Positions 1 to 8,499 of a DNA stretch of 64,000 nucleotides are shown here, one piece after another. The stretch is from Stutzerimonas stutzeri KOS6. GTDB lineage: Bacteria; Pseudomonadota; Gammaproteobacteria; Pseudomonadales; Pseudomonadaceae. A program made the position numbers and the translations under genes. Location of the stretch: contig NZ_KK020677.1 in the NCBI RefSeq assembly GCF_000307775.2, forward strand, positions 66,220 through 130,219, read 5' to 3'. The notes beneath the pieces were generated by a model. The model saw only the letters and a program-made list of their open reading frames with translations. It was not told the DNA's origin and searched no databases. Numbering within the stretch: position 1 is the first letter of the stretch; each line of letters begins with the position of its first letter.

Positions 1-782
1 CCGCCGCCGACCGTGCGCGTACCGTGCAGGCAGCGGTGGCGAAGAACGTCAAGGCCGAGGACATCGTCAGCCCCGGCCATATCTTCCCGCTGATGGCCCA
101 GCCCGGTGGTGTGCTGGCGCGTGCCGGCCACACCGAGGCCGCCTGTGATCTGGCGCGCATGGCCGGTCTTGAGCCGTCCGGGGTGATCTGCGAAGTCATG
201 AACGACGACGGCACCATGGCGCGCCGTCCGGAGCTGGAACTCTTCGCCGAACAGCACGGGCTGAAGATCGGCACCATCGCCGACCTGATCCACTACCGCA
301 TGATCCACGAACGCACGGTCGAGCGGGTTTCCGAGCAACCGCTGGATACCGAGCTGGGCCAGTTCAAGCTGGTCACCTATCGCGACGGCGTCGAGGACAC
401 CGTGCACATGGCGCTGACCCGCGGAGACATTTGCCCCGAGGAGCCGACGCTGGTGCGCGTGCATAACATGGAGCCGCTGCGCGATCTGCTGCTGGTCACC
501 GTGCCGGGCCGCTGGAGCCTGCGCGCCGCGATGAGCGAGGTGGCCAAGGCCGGCAAGGGCGTGGTGCTGCTGCTCGGCAATCCGCTGACCGGCCCGCAGT
601 TGCTGTCGCAGCTGACCCGCCAGCAGCCGCCGACCCCGGCTACCTACAGCACCGTCGGCGCGGGCTCGCAGATCCTCCGCGATCTGGGCGTACGCAAGAT
701 GCGCCTGATGAGCTCGCCGATGAAGTTCAACGCGATATCCGGCTTTGATCTGGAAGTTGTAGAATACCTCCCGGCCGAATAA
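1..782 (+). CDS. ribBA: RibBA, 3' part: DHBP synthase with degenerate GTP cyclohydrolase II domain
   Basis: The window opens inside this gene; the frame runs from base 3 to the TAA at 780-782 (259 residues visible). The first ~90 residues are the end of a 3,4-dihydroxy-2-butanone-4-phosphate synthase domain (ribulose 5-phosphate to DHBP and formate, riboflavin pathway), shown by MAQPGGVLARAGHTEAA and EVMNDDGTMAR. The remaining ~150 residues occupy the place of a GTP cyclohydrolase II domain but lack the CxxxxRCDCG zinc site and the RQEGRGIGL stretch seen in the stand-alone ribA at 4169, so GTP hydrolysis by this domain is unlikely. It heads a ribBA-ribH-nusB-thiL-pgpA run. The fusion type is common in pseudomonads (family knowledge). 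Confidence 0.93.
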   Translation, partial: AADRARTVQAAVAKNVKAEDIVSPGHIFPLMAQPGGVLARAGHTEAACDLARMAGLEPSGVICEVMNDDGTMARRPELELFAEQHGLKIGTIADLIHYRMIHERTVERVSEQPLDTELGQFKLVTYRDGVEDTVHMALTRGDICPEEPTLVRVHNMEPLRDLLLVTVPGRWSLRAAMSEVAKAGKGVVLLLGNPLTGPQLLSQLTRQQPPTPATYSTVGAGSQILRDLGVRKMRLMSSPMKFNAISGFDLEVVEYLPAE

Positions 783-787
783 TCAGA

Positions 788-810
788 GGCGCCGCGTAGT
801 TCGCGGCGCC
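788..810 (+). terminator. Hairpin between ribBA and ribH (terminator or attenuator)
   Basis: Perfect 9-bp inverted repeat GGCGCCGCG / CGCGGCGCC with a 5-nt loop, starting 6 bases after the ribBA stop and followed by the T-rich TTCGTTCTTT. It looks like an intrinsic terminator. Because ribH follows at once in the same direction, it may only lower read-through. Confidence 0.7.
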
Positions 811-840
811 TTCGTTCTTTAAAGAGATGAGAAAGCACCC

Positions 841-1317
841 ATGCCCCTGAAGACCATCGAAGGAACCTTCATCGCCCCGCAGGGCAAATACGCCCTGGTC
901 GTAGGCCGCTTCAACAGTTTCGTCGTCGAAAGCCTGGTCAGCGGCGCGGTCGACGCGCTGGTTCGCCACGGCGTCAGCGAGAACGACATCACCATCATCC
1001 GTGCACCGGGTGCCTTCGAGATTCCGCTGGTCGCGCAGAAAGTCGCGCAGCAGGGTGAATACGATGCGATCGTCGCCCTGGGCGCCGTCATCCGTGGCGG
1101 CACCCCGCATTTCGAATACGTCGCCGGCGAATGCACCAAGGGCCTGGCCCAGGTTTCCATGGAGTTCGGTGTGCCGGTCGCCTTCGGCGTGCTGACCGTC
1201 GATTCCATCGAGCAGGCCATCGAGCGCTCCGGCACCAAGGCCGGCAACAAGGGCGCCGAAGCCGCACTCTCCGCGCTGGAAATGGTCAGCCTGCTGTCGC
1301 AGCTGGAGGCGAAGTGA
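841..1317 (+). CDS. ribH: 6,7-dimethyl-8-ribityllumazine synthase
   Basis: 158 residues, the usual length. It condenses DHBP with 5-amino-6-ribitylaminouracil to make lumazine, the penultimate riboflavin step, as a cytoplasmic oligomer. Seen directly: GRFNSF near residue 22, GAFEIP near 57 and [14 protein letters not shown] near 81-94, whose His90 is the expected catalytic histidine. An AGAGATGA ribosome-binding stretch lies about 10 bases before the ATG. The stop overlaps the GTG start of nusB by 3 bases, so the two are translationally coupled. Its DHBP substrate comes from the upstream RibBA. Confidence 0.97.
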   Translation: MPLKTIEGTFIAPQGKYALVVGRFNSFVVESLVSGAVDALVRHGVSENDITIIRAPGAFEIPLVAQKVAQQGEYDAIVALGAVIRGGTPHFEYVAGECTKGLAQVSMEFGVPVAFGVLTVDSIEQAIERSGTKAGNKGAEAALSALEMVSLLSQLEAK

Positions 1318-1799
1318 GCCTGAATCACGACGATAGCCAGGACGCACCGCAGCCCAAGGCCAAAGGCAAGATCGCCACGCGCCGGGTTGCCCGCAGCCTG
1401 GCGATGCAGGCGCTGTATCAGTGGCACATGGCCGGTCAGAGCCTGAACGAGATCGAAGCGCAGTTCCGCGTCGACAACGATTTCTCCGGCGTGGACGGCA
1501 GTTATTTCCATGAGCTGCTGACCGGTGTCGCGCGGAGCAAGAGCGAAGTCGACGGTGCCATCGCGCCGAATCTCGACCGTCCGCTGGAGGAACTCGATCC
1601 GGTGGAACTGGCGATCCTGCGCCTGTCCACCTACGAGCTGATGCAGCGCATCGACGTGCCTTATCGTGTGGTGATCAACGAAGGCATCGAGCTGGCCAAG
1701 GTCTATGGCGCCACCGACGGGCACAAGTTCGTCAACGGCGTGCTGGACAAGCTGGCCCCTTCGCTGCGCAGCGCCGAAGTGCGCAACCACAAGCGTTGA
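1314..1799 (+). CDS. nusB: Transcription antitermination factor NusB
   Basis: 161 residues from the GTG at 1314, which overlaps the ribH stop. An earlier in-frame start exists but would lie inside ribH and add nonsense sequence, and family members begin near this point. NusB binds boxA RNA with NusE/S10 and supports antitermination on rRNA operons. The conserved core begins [17 protein letters not shown], and the C-terminal [13 protein letters not shown] and [12 protein letters not shown] blocks are typical. A basic, low-complexity N-terminal tail ([11 protein letters not shown]) precedes it. ribH-nusB-thiL order is widely conserved in Proteobacteria. Confidence 0.97.
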   Translation: MSLNHDDSQDAPQPKAKGKIATRRVARSLAMQALYQWHMAGQSLNEIEAQFRVDNDFSGVDGSYFHELLTGVARSKSEVDGAIAPNLDRPLEELDPVELAILRLSTYELMQRIDVPYRVVINEGIELAKVYGATDGHKFVNGVLDKLAPSLRSAEVRNHKR

Positions 1800-1811
1800 G
1801 GGCTGCTCGCC

Positions 1812-2774
1812 TTGTTGGGTGAGTTCGAGCTGATCCGTCACTACTTCGCCGCCGCCGCTTGCGCCAGGGCTGGCGGCGAAGTCGTTCTCGGCATCGGCGA
1901 CGATTGTGCCCTGCTGCAGATCCCGGCCGGCGAGCAACTGGCCGTCTCTACCGATACCCTGGTCGCCGGGGTGCATTTCCCCGATCCCTGCGATCCCTTC
2001 CTGCTCGGCCAGCGTTCGTTGGCCGTGGCCGCCAGCGATCTTGCCGCGATGGGCGCCACACCCATCGGCTTCACCCTCGCGCTGACCCTGCCGGGCGGAG
2101 ATCCACTCTGGCTGGCGGAACTCGCCCGCGGACTGGATGCCATGGCGCTCGACTGCAGCCTGCGTCTGATTGGCGGCGACACCACCCGTGGCCCGCTGAG
2201 CCTGACCGTCACCGTATTCGGTCGAGTCCCTGCCGGTCAGGCACTGACTCGTGCCGGTGCTCAGATTGGCGATCTGCTCTGCGTGGGCGGTGTGCTCGGC
2301 GAGGCGGCCGGGGCATTGCCCCTGGTGCTGCGCCAGGCCGAAGCCGAGGCAGACATCGCCGAACATCTGCTGGCGCGCTACTGGTCACCACAACCGCAAC
2401 TGGCCCTGGGTGAGGCGCTACGCGGCAGGGCGACGGCGGCGCTGGATATCTCCGACGGGCTGCTGGCCGATTGCGGCCATGTCGCCGTGGCTTCGGGGGT
2501 CGCCCTGCACATCGAGCGCGAGCGGTTGCCGCTGTCCGCGCCGTTGCGCCGTTTCGCCGGTGAATCCGAAGCATTGCGCTGTGCGCTGGCTGGCGGGGAT
2601 GACTACTTGCTGGCGTTCACCCTGCCGCCTGCCGAGGTGGCACCGCTGCAGGCCGCCGGCTGGCCGGTGCATGTCATCGGCCGGGTGACGGCCGGGCAGG
2701 GCGTGCAGTTGATCGATGCGGCAGGTAACGAGGTGGCCGTGTCCGAACGTGGCTACAACCATTTCAATGCATGA
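1812..2774 (+). CDS. thiL: Thiamine-monophosphate kinase
   Basis: 320 residues. Phosphorylates thiamine monophosphate to the pyrophosphate with ATP in the last step of cofactor synthesis. The PurM/ThiL-type fold is shown by GIGDDCALL near residue 27, STDTLVAGVHF near 47, GGDTTRGPLSLTVTVFG near 120 and DISDGLLADCGH near 215, which carry the Mg and nucleotide aspartates. The start is TTG at 1812 or the next codon, TTG at 1815; the family pattern (M)GEFELI favours 1815. It lies 12 bases after nusB and 53 bases before pgpA in the same operon. Confidence 0.96.
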   Translation: MLGEFELIRHYFAAAACARAGGEVVLGIGDDCALLQIPAGEQLAVSTDTLVAGVHFPDPCDPFLLGQRSLAVAASDLAAMGATPIGFTLALTLPGGDPLWLAELARGLDAMALDCSLRLIGGDTTRGPLSLTVTVFGRVPAGQALTRAGAQIGDLLCVGGVLGEAAGALPLVLRQAEAEADIAEHLLARYWSPQPQLALGEALRGRATAALDISDGLLADCGHVAVASGVALHIERERLPLSAPLRRFAGESEALRCALAGGDDYLLAFTLPPAEVAPLQAAGWPVHVIGRVTAGQGVQLIDAAGNEVAVSERGYNHFNA

Positions 2775-2827
2775 GGGTTGTTGCAGGCCTGTAGCCGCAC
2801 GCCTCCGATCCGAGAAGGAACGCTGTT

Positions 2828-3325
2828 TTGACTGACTCCTTGCCGGTCGCGGCCAAGCCGCAAACCCTGGTCTGGTCCAATCCCTGGCATAACCTGGCGT
2901 TCGGCTTCGGCTCCGGGCTGATGCCCAGGGCGCCGGGTACCTGGGGCTCGCTGGTGGCGCTGCCGTTCGTGCCGCTGTGGCAGTCGCTGCCGGGCTGGGG
3001 CTATCTGCTGATGCTCGGCGTGACCATGCTGTTCGGTATCTGGCTGTGCGGCAAGGTGGCGTGCGAACTCGGCGTGCACGACCACGAAGGGATCGTCTGG
3101 GATGAGTTCGTCGGCATCTGGATTACCTTCTGGCTGGTGCCGGAAGGCTGGTACTGGATGCTGCTCGGTTTCGTGGTGTTTCGCGTGATGGACATCGCCA
3201 AGCCCTGGCCGATCAGCTGGGTCGATCGGCATATCCATGGCGGGGTGGGGATCATGCTCGACGATATCCTCGCCGGCGTCGCGGCCTGGGCGGTCATGCA
3301 GGGGCTGGTCGCGCTGTTGGTTTGA
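2828..3325 (+). CDS. pgpA: Phosphatidylglycerophosphatase A
   Basis: 165 residues, TTG start preceded by GAAGGAA at 2814-2820. Removes the phosphate from phosphatidylglycerophosphate to give phosphatidylglycerol in the inner membrane. Visible are an N-terminal FGSGLMPRAPGTWGS block, four hydrophobic segments and the acidic motif HDHEGIVWDEFVGIW, which holds the likely catalytic Asp/Glu pair. Last gene of the rib-nus-thi-pgp run; the same neighbour order is found in many gammaproteobacteria. Confidence 0.95.
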   Translation: MTDSLPVAAKPQTLVWSNPWHNLAFGFGSGLMPRAPGTWGSLVALPFVPLWQSLPGWGYLLMLGVTMLFGIWLCGKVACELGVHDHEGIVWDEFVGIWITFWLVPEGWYWMLLGFVVFRVMDIAKPWPISWVDRHIHGGVGIMLDDILAGVAAWAVMQGLVALLV

Positions 3326-3410
3326 TTGTGCGTCCGGTCGCTGCAGGCGGCCGGCCATTGAAGCATGATCGGCGTCCGGCTCAGGGCCTGATGTCGAGGA
3401 AGAAATAGCC

Positions 3411-4058
3411 ATGCGTAGCGTCTCCGTACTGTTCGCCAGCCTGTTGCTGCTGCCTGCACTCGCGCAGGCCGCGTCCATGGTGCAAGTGGTCGGGCTGTTC
3501 CCTGGCGCTGCGGTGGTCAATGTCGACGGTCAACGCAAGCTGGTCAGGGTCGGCCAGACCGGCCCCGGCGGCGTCCAGGTGGTGAGTGCCGATGCCAGTG
3601 GTGCGGTGCTGCGCGTCGACGGCGTCGAGCGCCATTACAACCTGAGCCGCGAATACAGCGGCGCCTACGCGGCGCCAAGCAAGGCCCAGCTGAGCGTGGC
3701 CAAGGGCAGCGGCGGCCATTACTGGATTGCCGGTGCGATCAACGGCCAGCCGATCCAGTTTCTCGTCGATACCGGCGCCACCTCGGTGGCGATCAACGAA
3801 CATCAGGCCCGTCGCCTGGGCATCGACTACCGCGTCAACGGTCGGCCCATGGTGGTGAGCACCGCCAGCGGTACGGCGAAGGCCTGGCGCGTGCATCTCA
3901 ACAGCGTCAAGGTCGGCGCGATCGAGGTGATCGGCGTGGAAGCGGTCGTCGTCGAGGGCGGTTCGCCCACTGACGCGCTGCTCGGCATGAGTTTCCTCGG
4001 CCGTGTCAGCTGGCGCGAGGAGCAGGGCGTGCTGGTGCTGGAGTCGAAAACCTCCTGA
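3411..4058 (+). CDS. Retropepsin-like aspartic protease, exported
   Basis: 215 residues with a clear signal peptide (residues 1-20, cleavage near AQA-ASM), so probably periplasmic. The single retropepsin-type active site LVDTGATS has its aspartate at residue 120, and such proteins work as homodimers with one Asp per chain. The C-terminal block ALLGMSFLGRVSWREEQGVLVL matches the clan AA (TIGR02281-type) family. The N-terminal ~80 residues form an unrelated beta-rich domain. Strong GAGGAA ribosome binding site before the ATG. Substrate unknown. Not obviously linked in function to ribA, 110 bases downstream. Confidence 0.85.
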   Translation: MRSVSVLFASLLLLPALAQAASMVQVVGLFPGAAVVNVDGQRKLVRVGQTGPGGVQVVSADASGAVLRVDGVERHYNLSREYSGAYAAPSKAQLSVAKGSGGHYWIAGAINGQPIQFLVDTGATSVAINEHQARRLGIDYRVNGRPMVVSTASGTAKAWRVHLNSVKVGAIEVIGVEAVVVEGGSPTDALLGMSFLGRVSWREEQGVLVLESKTS

Positions 4059-4168
4059 GCGGCTTCCTGGCGGCACGATAGGCGCGGTCGACGGCCAAAC
4101 TCTCCAGCCAGATTCGCCTTTAGTTGGTGTTACAATGTCCGCTTTTCTGCCGCCTGGGATTTCCGCCC

Positions 4169-4786
4169 GTGTCTGTCGTGTTCGTCGCCGCTTCTCAACT
4201 GCCGACGCCGTTCGGCGTGTTCACCATGCATGGTTTTCTCGATCAGGACACTGGCAAGGAGCATGTCGCGCTGACCCTGGGCGACGTGGCCGACGGCCAG
4301 CCGGTACTGGGGCGCCTGCATTCCGAGTGCCTGACCGGCGATGCGTTGTTCAGCCTGCGCTGTGACTGCGGCTTCCAGCTGGAAGCGGCGTTGCGCGCGA
4401 TTGCCGATGAAGGCCGTGGCGTGTTGCTCTACCTGCGCCAGGAGGGCCGTGGCATTGGCCTGCTGAACAAGATTCGCGCCTATGAACTGCAGGATGCCGG
4501 TGCCGATACCGTCGAGGCCAACGAGCGCCTGGGCTTCGCCCCGGACATGCGTGATTACGCCATCTGTCTGCCGATGCTCGAGCACCTGGGCATCGGCGAG
4601 ATCAAGCTGATGACCAACAACCCGCGCAAGGTCAAGGCGCTGCAGGGCTTCGGCATTCGCGTGGCCGAGCGCAAGCCGCTGCAGATCGCGCACAACCCGC
4701 ACAACCGCAAGTACCTCGCCACCAAGGCCGGCAAGCTCGGCCACATGCTCGGCGAGATCCACCAGGGCGAAGCCGAGCAGTCGTGA
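4169..4786 (+). CDS. ribA: GTP cyclohydrolase II
   Basis: 205 residues from the GTG at 4169 ([16 protein letters not shown], the usual start of pseudomonad RibA); an upstream in-frame ATG at 4133 lies in the leader. Converts GTP to diaminopyrimidine, formate and pyrophosphate, the first riboflavin step. Zinc ligands lie in [16 protein letters not shown] (residues ~49-64) and the catalytic stretch is [13 protein letters not shown]. This is the intact partner to the degenerate RibA domain of RibBA. A TACAAT -10-like hexamer lies at 4131-4136 without a good -35. The end overlaps the next gene by 4 bases. Confidence 0.96.
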   Translation: MSVVFVAASQLPTPFGVFTMHGFLDQDTGKEHVALTLGDVADGQPVLGRLHSECLTGDALFSLRCDCGFQLEAALRAIADEGRGVLLYLRQEGRGIGLLNKIRAYELQDAGADTVEANERLGFAPDMRDYAICLPMLEHLGIGEIKLMTNNPRKVKALQGFGIRVAERKPLQIAHNPHNRKYLATKAGKLGHMLGEIHQGEAEQS

Positions 4787-5190
4787 CGCGAGCCGCCGCC
4801 CTTCGCCAGCTTGCGCGTGACGGCTGGCTGCATACGCTGCTGATGGTACTGCCGGCACTGGTGCTCGGCCGCACCTCAGTGGTGTTCGCCGATTGGGGGC
4901 TGCCACTCTTCGCTGCAGGCCTGGTCTCGCTGTTCTTCAGCCTGCGGGCCTTCACCCGGTTCAAACATGCGCTGATCGCCACCGAGCAGGCACTGAACGG
5001 CCCGGCAGAGTGCGATGCCTGGAATGATCTGCGTCGCGTGCGCCGTCGCGGCCTGCTGATCGCCTCGTTACCGGCCTGGTTCGGCGCTGCGGGTGCGCTA
5101 TTCGGCATGGAGCCGGTTGCCCGCCTGCTGCTGGTGTTCGGCAGTCTGGTGCTGCTGGTGCTCTATCGCATTCCGCGGCAACTGCATTGA
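4783..5190 (+). CDS. Small inner-membrane protein of unknown function
   Basis: 135 residues, GTG start overlapping the ribA stop by 4 bases (GTGA). Hydrophobic segments near residues 17-34, 38-58, 87-105 and 108-128 suggest three or four membrane spans, separated by a charged loop (residues ~60-85). I recognise no catalytic motif. Its tight coupling to ribA upstream and to the BtuF-like gene downstream (another 4-base overlap) makes it part of that operon. A role in vitamin uptake or metabolism is possible but is inference from position only. Confidence 0.8.
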   Translation: MTRAAALRQLARDGWLHTLLMVLPALVLGRTSVVFADWGLPLFAAGLVSLFFSLRAFTRFKHALIATEQALNGPAECDAWNDLRRVRRRGLLIASLPAWFGAAGALFGMEPVARLLLVFGSLVLLVLYRIPRQLH

Positions 5191-5990
5191 TCCGCCGCCT
5201 GCTGCTCGCCGCCCTGGTGTGCCTGGTGACACAGCCGGCGCTCGCCACGCAGCGGGTGGTGAGTCTGGCGCCATCGCTCAGCGAAATCATGCTCGAACTC
5301 GATGCCGCCGACCGGCTGGTCGGCGTGCTGGATGGCGGCGAACGTCCGCCGGCGCTGCAGTCGGTGCCTTCGGTCGGCCGCTACGGCCAGGTGGAGATGG
5401 AAACCCTGCTCAGCCTGCGTCCCGATCTGGTCCTGCTCTGGCCGGACAGCGTGCCGCGGAGCCAGCGTGAGCAGCTGCGCCAATTCGGTATTCCCGTCCT
5501 GGTCGTCGAGCAAACCCGCCTCGAAGGGCTGGCCGAGCAGTTCGTTGTGGTGGGTAATGCCGTAGGCCGCGCCGAACAAGGCGAACGACTGGCCGAGCGC
5601 TTTCGTTCAGGCCTCGCCGAGTTGCGCAGCAATTACACGCGGGCCGAGCCGCTGCGGGTGTTCTACCAGATATGGAATCGCCCGCTGTATACCCTGGGTG
5701 GCCGGCAGATCATCAGCGAAGCGATCGAGGTATGCGGCGGACAGAACGTCTTCGCCGACCTGACCCTGGCGGCACCGCAGGTCAGCATCGAGGCCGTACT
5801 CGCCCGCGATCCGGAGGTGATCCTGGCCGGAACTGGCGCGCAACTGGACGAGTGGAAGGCCTGGCCGCAGCTCAGCGCCGTGCGCGATGGGCGACTGCTG
5901 GAAGTGCCTGACAAGGGGCTGGAGCGGCCGAGCTTCCAGATGCTCGGGGCGATCGGGAAACTCTGCGAGGTGATGGCGGCAGCGCCCTGA
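5187..5990 (+). CDS. BtuF-like cobalamin-binding protein of an ABC importer
   Basis: 267 residues, TTG start overlapping the previous stop (TTGA). Signal peptide over residues ~1-21 (LLLAALVCLVTQPALA). The mature part has the class III periplasmic binding-protein pattern: RVVSLAPSLSEIMLELDAADRLVGV near residue 23, a long linking helix near 105-135, and the second lobe with PEVILAG. It faces btuB convergently across 22 bases, and btuB has a B12 riboswitch, so corrinoid binding is the best guess. No BtuC/BtuD permease or ATPase genes are in the window. An iron-chelate-binding relative cannot be excluded. Confidence 0.85.
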   Translation: MIRRLLLAALVCLVTQPALATQRVVSLAPSLSEIMLELDAADRLVGVLDGGERPPALQSVPSVGRYGQVEMETLLSLRPDLVLLWPDSVPRSQREQLRQFGIPVLVVEQTRLEGLAEQFVVVGNAVGRAEQGERLAERFRSGLAELRSNYTRAEPLRVFYQIWNRPLYTLGGRQIISEAIEVCGGQNVFADLTLAAPQVSIEAVLARDPEVILAGTGAQLDEWKAWPQLSAVRDGRLLEVPDKGLERPSFQMLGAIGKLCEVMAAAP

Positions 5991-6012
5991 GCGGGCGCGC
6001 CGGTAGATGCGA

Positions 6013-7878
6013 TTAGAGCGAGGGCGTCCAGGTGACGGCGAGCAGCGCCGTGCGGCCTTCGATGTTGTACCCGTAGCGGCCGTTGGCGGTGCTGTAGGTC
6101 GCTTCGGCGTAGTCCTTGTCGAACAGGTTATCCAGCTTCAGGTCGAGTTTGAGCTCCTGATTGGCACGCCAGCTGCCACGCAACCCCACTAAGCCATACC
6201 CGCCCATTTCGATTTCGTTGTCCGCGTCGTCGTAGCGACCGCTGACGGCTCTCCAGCTGGCGCCTACCGAAAACGCGCCAAGTTGACGGTCCAGGTCCAG
6301 GCTCAGCGTGCGCTTGGCGCGACGGGCGAGTGTATGACCGCTATCGCGATCGCGAGGGTCGATGAGGCCGGCGGCGAGGCTGGCCTGCCAACCGAACAGA
6401 TCCTGCTGGAGAGTGGCCTCCAGGCCATTGATCCGCGCGGTCTGGACATTCTGAGGAATCCAGAAAGCGTCCGAGACGATGGCGTCCTCAATGTCAGTGC
6501 GGTACAGCGACAATTCCAGCGAGCCGCTTTCGCTATAGCGGTTGCGCCACTGGAGCTCGTAGCTCTTGGATTTTTCAGGTGCAAGGTCAGGATTCCCGTA
6601 CCACGAGTCATACAGTTCGTTGAATGTTGGGGCGCGGAATCCCTCGCTGTAGGACACGACCACGTCGTTACGGGTATCCAGCGGTACGGTAAGCGCCGCG
6701 TTCCAAGTGTTTTCGCTGCCGTACTGCTCGTTCTTGTCGTGGCGCAGGCCAATCTCTGTAGAGAACGCGTTGCCGGTATAGCGGTGCTGGATGAAGGCTG
6801 CCTGATTCCAACGGGAGTCCTGGGCAAAGGCGCTCGAACTGTGCAGTTGGTCCTCATGCCAATCGGCGCCGAGCAACAACTGATGAGCTGGGGCGAGTTG
6901 AAGCGTGTTTACCCAGCTGGCCGAGTCACGATAGGTCGAGTAGCGGTAAAACATATAGGCAGGAGCCTGTGGGGTGTCGTTTCCGGTGTCCCGCTTATCC
7001 TCGCTGTGTCCGACTTCGAGGCGGCTGTTCCAGGCATCATTAAGCTCGGCAGCAACGAACCCGGAGGTGCTGCTCAGCTGGAAATCCGTGGTCGGTTTGG
7101 ATATGCCGCCCAGGTCGTCGAATTCGTTCTCACCCCGCTGATCAATTGCGCTCATGCCGACTTCGACAGAATCATTGAAGCGGTGCGCAAGGTTCAGGCT
7201 AAGCGAGCGATTGCGGTAAGCGTCGTCATCGCCATTGGCGCCGAAGCTATCGCGCGTGGCGTCGATACTTTGGGTTTCATCCAGCGCGGCCCCCAAGTTG
7301 AAGCGAGTCTGGCCATTGCCTCCGGAGAGGTCCAGGCTGCGTTCGAAGGTGCCGTTGCTTCCCACGCCGAAGCGGCCCTCAGGTGCAAGACCCTGACCGC
7401 TGCTTTGGCGAGTGAAGATCTGCACCACCCCGCCGATAGCATCCGAGCCATATAGCGCAGACCGCGGGCCGCGCACGACTTCGATCCGTTCGATCTGATC
7501 GGGGCTGAGGAATTCGAGGCTGTTGGTGCCACTGGACGCTGCAGCGATACGCTGACCGTCGACCAGAACCAGGGTCTGGGTGCTGGCCGTGCCGCGCATG
7601 AACAGGCTGGTAAGACTCCCCGCTCCGCCGGTACGGGCGACGCTTACGCCCGGCACGCGCTCCAGTAGCTCGGCAACGCTGCGTACCTGCAACCGCTCGA
7701 TATCGTCTCGGTTGAAAACGGTGGTGGCCGCCGGGGTCTGGCTGCGGCGCTGCGGTTCGCGGTTCGCGGAAACCACCGTATCGGACAGCTTCAGCGCTTC
7801 GTCGCGCGTCAGCTCAACAGCAAACACCTGCATGCCTGGCAACAGCGCCACGGCGAGAGCAAGTCGGGATAGTTTCAT
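6013..7878 (-). CDS. btuB: TonB-dependent vitamin B12 outer-membrane receptor
   Basis: 621 residues, close to the BtuB length. Signal peptide over residues 1-20, then a TonB box DTVVSA near residue 33 and a plug domain (TPAATTVFNRDDIERLQ, MRGTASTQTLVLVDGQR, IERIEVVRGPRSALYGSDAIGGVVQI), followed by a beta-barrel with a conserved GFRAPTFNELY strand. It takes up cobalamin or related corrinoids using the proton-motive force. The terminal residue is leucine, not the usual aromatic. Expression should be B12-repressed: a cobalamin riboswitch and a ribosome-site hairpin precede the ATG. Confidence 0.94.
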   Translation of the reverse strand: MKLSRLALAVALLPGMQVFAVELTRDEALKLSDTVVSANREPQRRSQTPAATTVFNRDDIERLQVRSVAELLERVPGVSVARTGGAGSLTSLFMRGTASTQTLVLVDGQRIAAASSGTNSLEFLSPDQIERIEVVRGPRSALYGSDAIGGVVQIFTRQSSGQGLAPEGRFGVGSNGTFERSLDLSGGNGQTRFNLGAALDETQSIDATRDSFGANGDDDAYRNRSLSLNLAHRFNDSVEVGMSAIDQRGENEFDDLGGISKPTTDFQLSSTSGFVAAELNDAWNSRLEVGHSEDKRDTGNDTPQAPAYMFYRYSTYRDSASWVNTLQLAPAHQLLLGADWHEDQLHSSSAFAQDSRWNQAAFIQHRYTGNAFSTEIGLRHDKNEQYGSENTWNAALTVPLDTRNDVVVSYSEGFRAPTFNELYDSWYGNPDLAPEKSKSYELQWRNRYSESGSLELSLYRTDIEDAIVSDAFWIPQNVQTARINGLEATLQQDLFGWQASLAAGLIDPRDRDSGHTLARRAKRTLSLDLDRQLGAFSVGASWRAVSGRYDDADNEIEMGGYGLVGLRGSWRANQELKLDLKLDNLFDKDYAEATYSTANGRYGYNIEGRTALLAVTWTPSL

Positions 7879-7888
7879 TCTTGGAATT

Positions 7889-7914
7889 CCTCAAAAGATC
7901 GCAGACTTTTGAGG
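7889..7914 (-). promoter_or_regulatory. Hairpin sequestering the btuB ribosome binding site
   Basis: Perfect 9-bp stem (CCTCAAAAG / CTTTTGAGG, 8-nt loop). On the minus strand its 3' arm contains the TGAGGAA Shine-Dalgarno of btuB, about 10 bases before the ATG. It is the likely expression platform of the riboswitch upstream, acting on translation: when this stem forms the ribosome site is closed. Confidence 0.65.
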
Positions 7915-7989
7915 AGGGCAGGAACAAGCGCGGGGATGACGGGCAGCAGCGCTTGACGGTGCTGCCCTCCGCAACACCAGTCGAATCCG

Positions 7990-8160
7990 CCAGGCCGGTC
8001 TCCGGGCTTTCGACGCGCATCACGCTCACCTTCCCGTGCCGGAACACAGTGGCTGTCGAGCGGACGGCGATCCCAAGGATCGCGGTCGATTACCGTTGCG
8101 GGGGCAGCGCCGGCCTTGCTCTTGCGAGCGCACCGGCTTCCCGTTTAATGCCGACCTTGC
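7990..8160 (-). promoter_or_regulatory. Cobalamin (B12) riboswitch of btuB
   Basis: Minus-strand leader with the conserved pieces in order: GGGAAGCCGGTGC (complement of 8131-8144), GCTGCCCCCGCAACGGTAA (complement of 8091-8109), the B12-box-like AGCCACTG (complement of 8047-8054), and GGGAAGGTGAGCGTGATGCG leading to CGAAAGCCCGGAGACCGG (down to about 7995). Boundaries are estimates. It binds adenosylcobalamin and lowers btuB expression at high B12. Confidence 0.93.
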
Positions 8161-8499
8161 GGTCGTGCACACCTGGGCGGATAAGAAAAACGCGCGAACC
8201 TTACGGCCGGGCGCGCTGAAACACAAGCGGACGAAAGCGCGCAATGACCTGCCACATCGGCGTGGCGGCCCGTCATTGGGCCCCCCACAGGGATCGCAAG
8301 CGGTCTCCCACACCGGCGGCCAGCCACGCAGAGTCCGTAGGAGGCGCGCCCTCGCGGCGATGCAGGCCGCAGGCCTGCCCAGAGCCCCAGCGCATGTTCG
8401 AGATGGACTGTCGCAAGTTTGGGGCACGAACATGTTGGGCTTCGTCGCTTCGCTCCTCGGGCTGCACGTCCCGCCAAACTGCGCTCTGTAAACGATCAG
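8161..8499. other. Gene-free interval between the btuB leader and sbcC
   Basis: 339 bases with no ORF having coding character. The promoter for the btuB leader should lie here on the minus strand, but I could not pick a convincing -35/-10 pair. A GC-rich stretch near 8337-8360 (GTAGGAGGCGCGCCCTCGCG) resembles a degenerate pseudomonad REP arm. The 3' end of sbcC points into this interval. Confidence 0.5.

Noticed and set aside
819..2366. 515-residue minus-strand open frame over ribH, nusB and thiL
   Set aside because: Antisense to three recognised genes; no family features.
4059..4168. FMN riboswitch upstream of ribA
   Set aside because: I looked for the conserved RFN elements and did not see them; only a lone TACAAT -10-like hexamer is present.
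6283..7455. 390-residue plus-strand open frame inside btuB
   Set aside because: Antisense to a well-supported TonB receptor; no ribosome site or motifs.
8161..8499. Small ORFs between the btuB riboswitch and sbcC
   Set aside because: They cross the riboswitch or REP-like DNA, lack ribosome sites and have no recognisable product.
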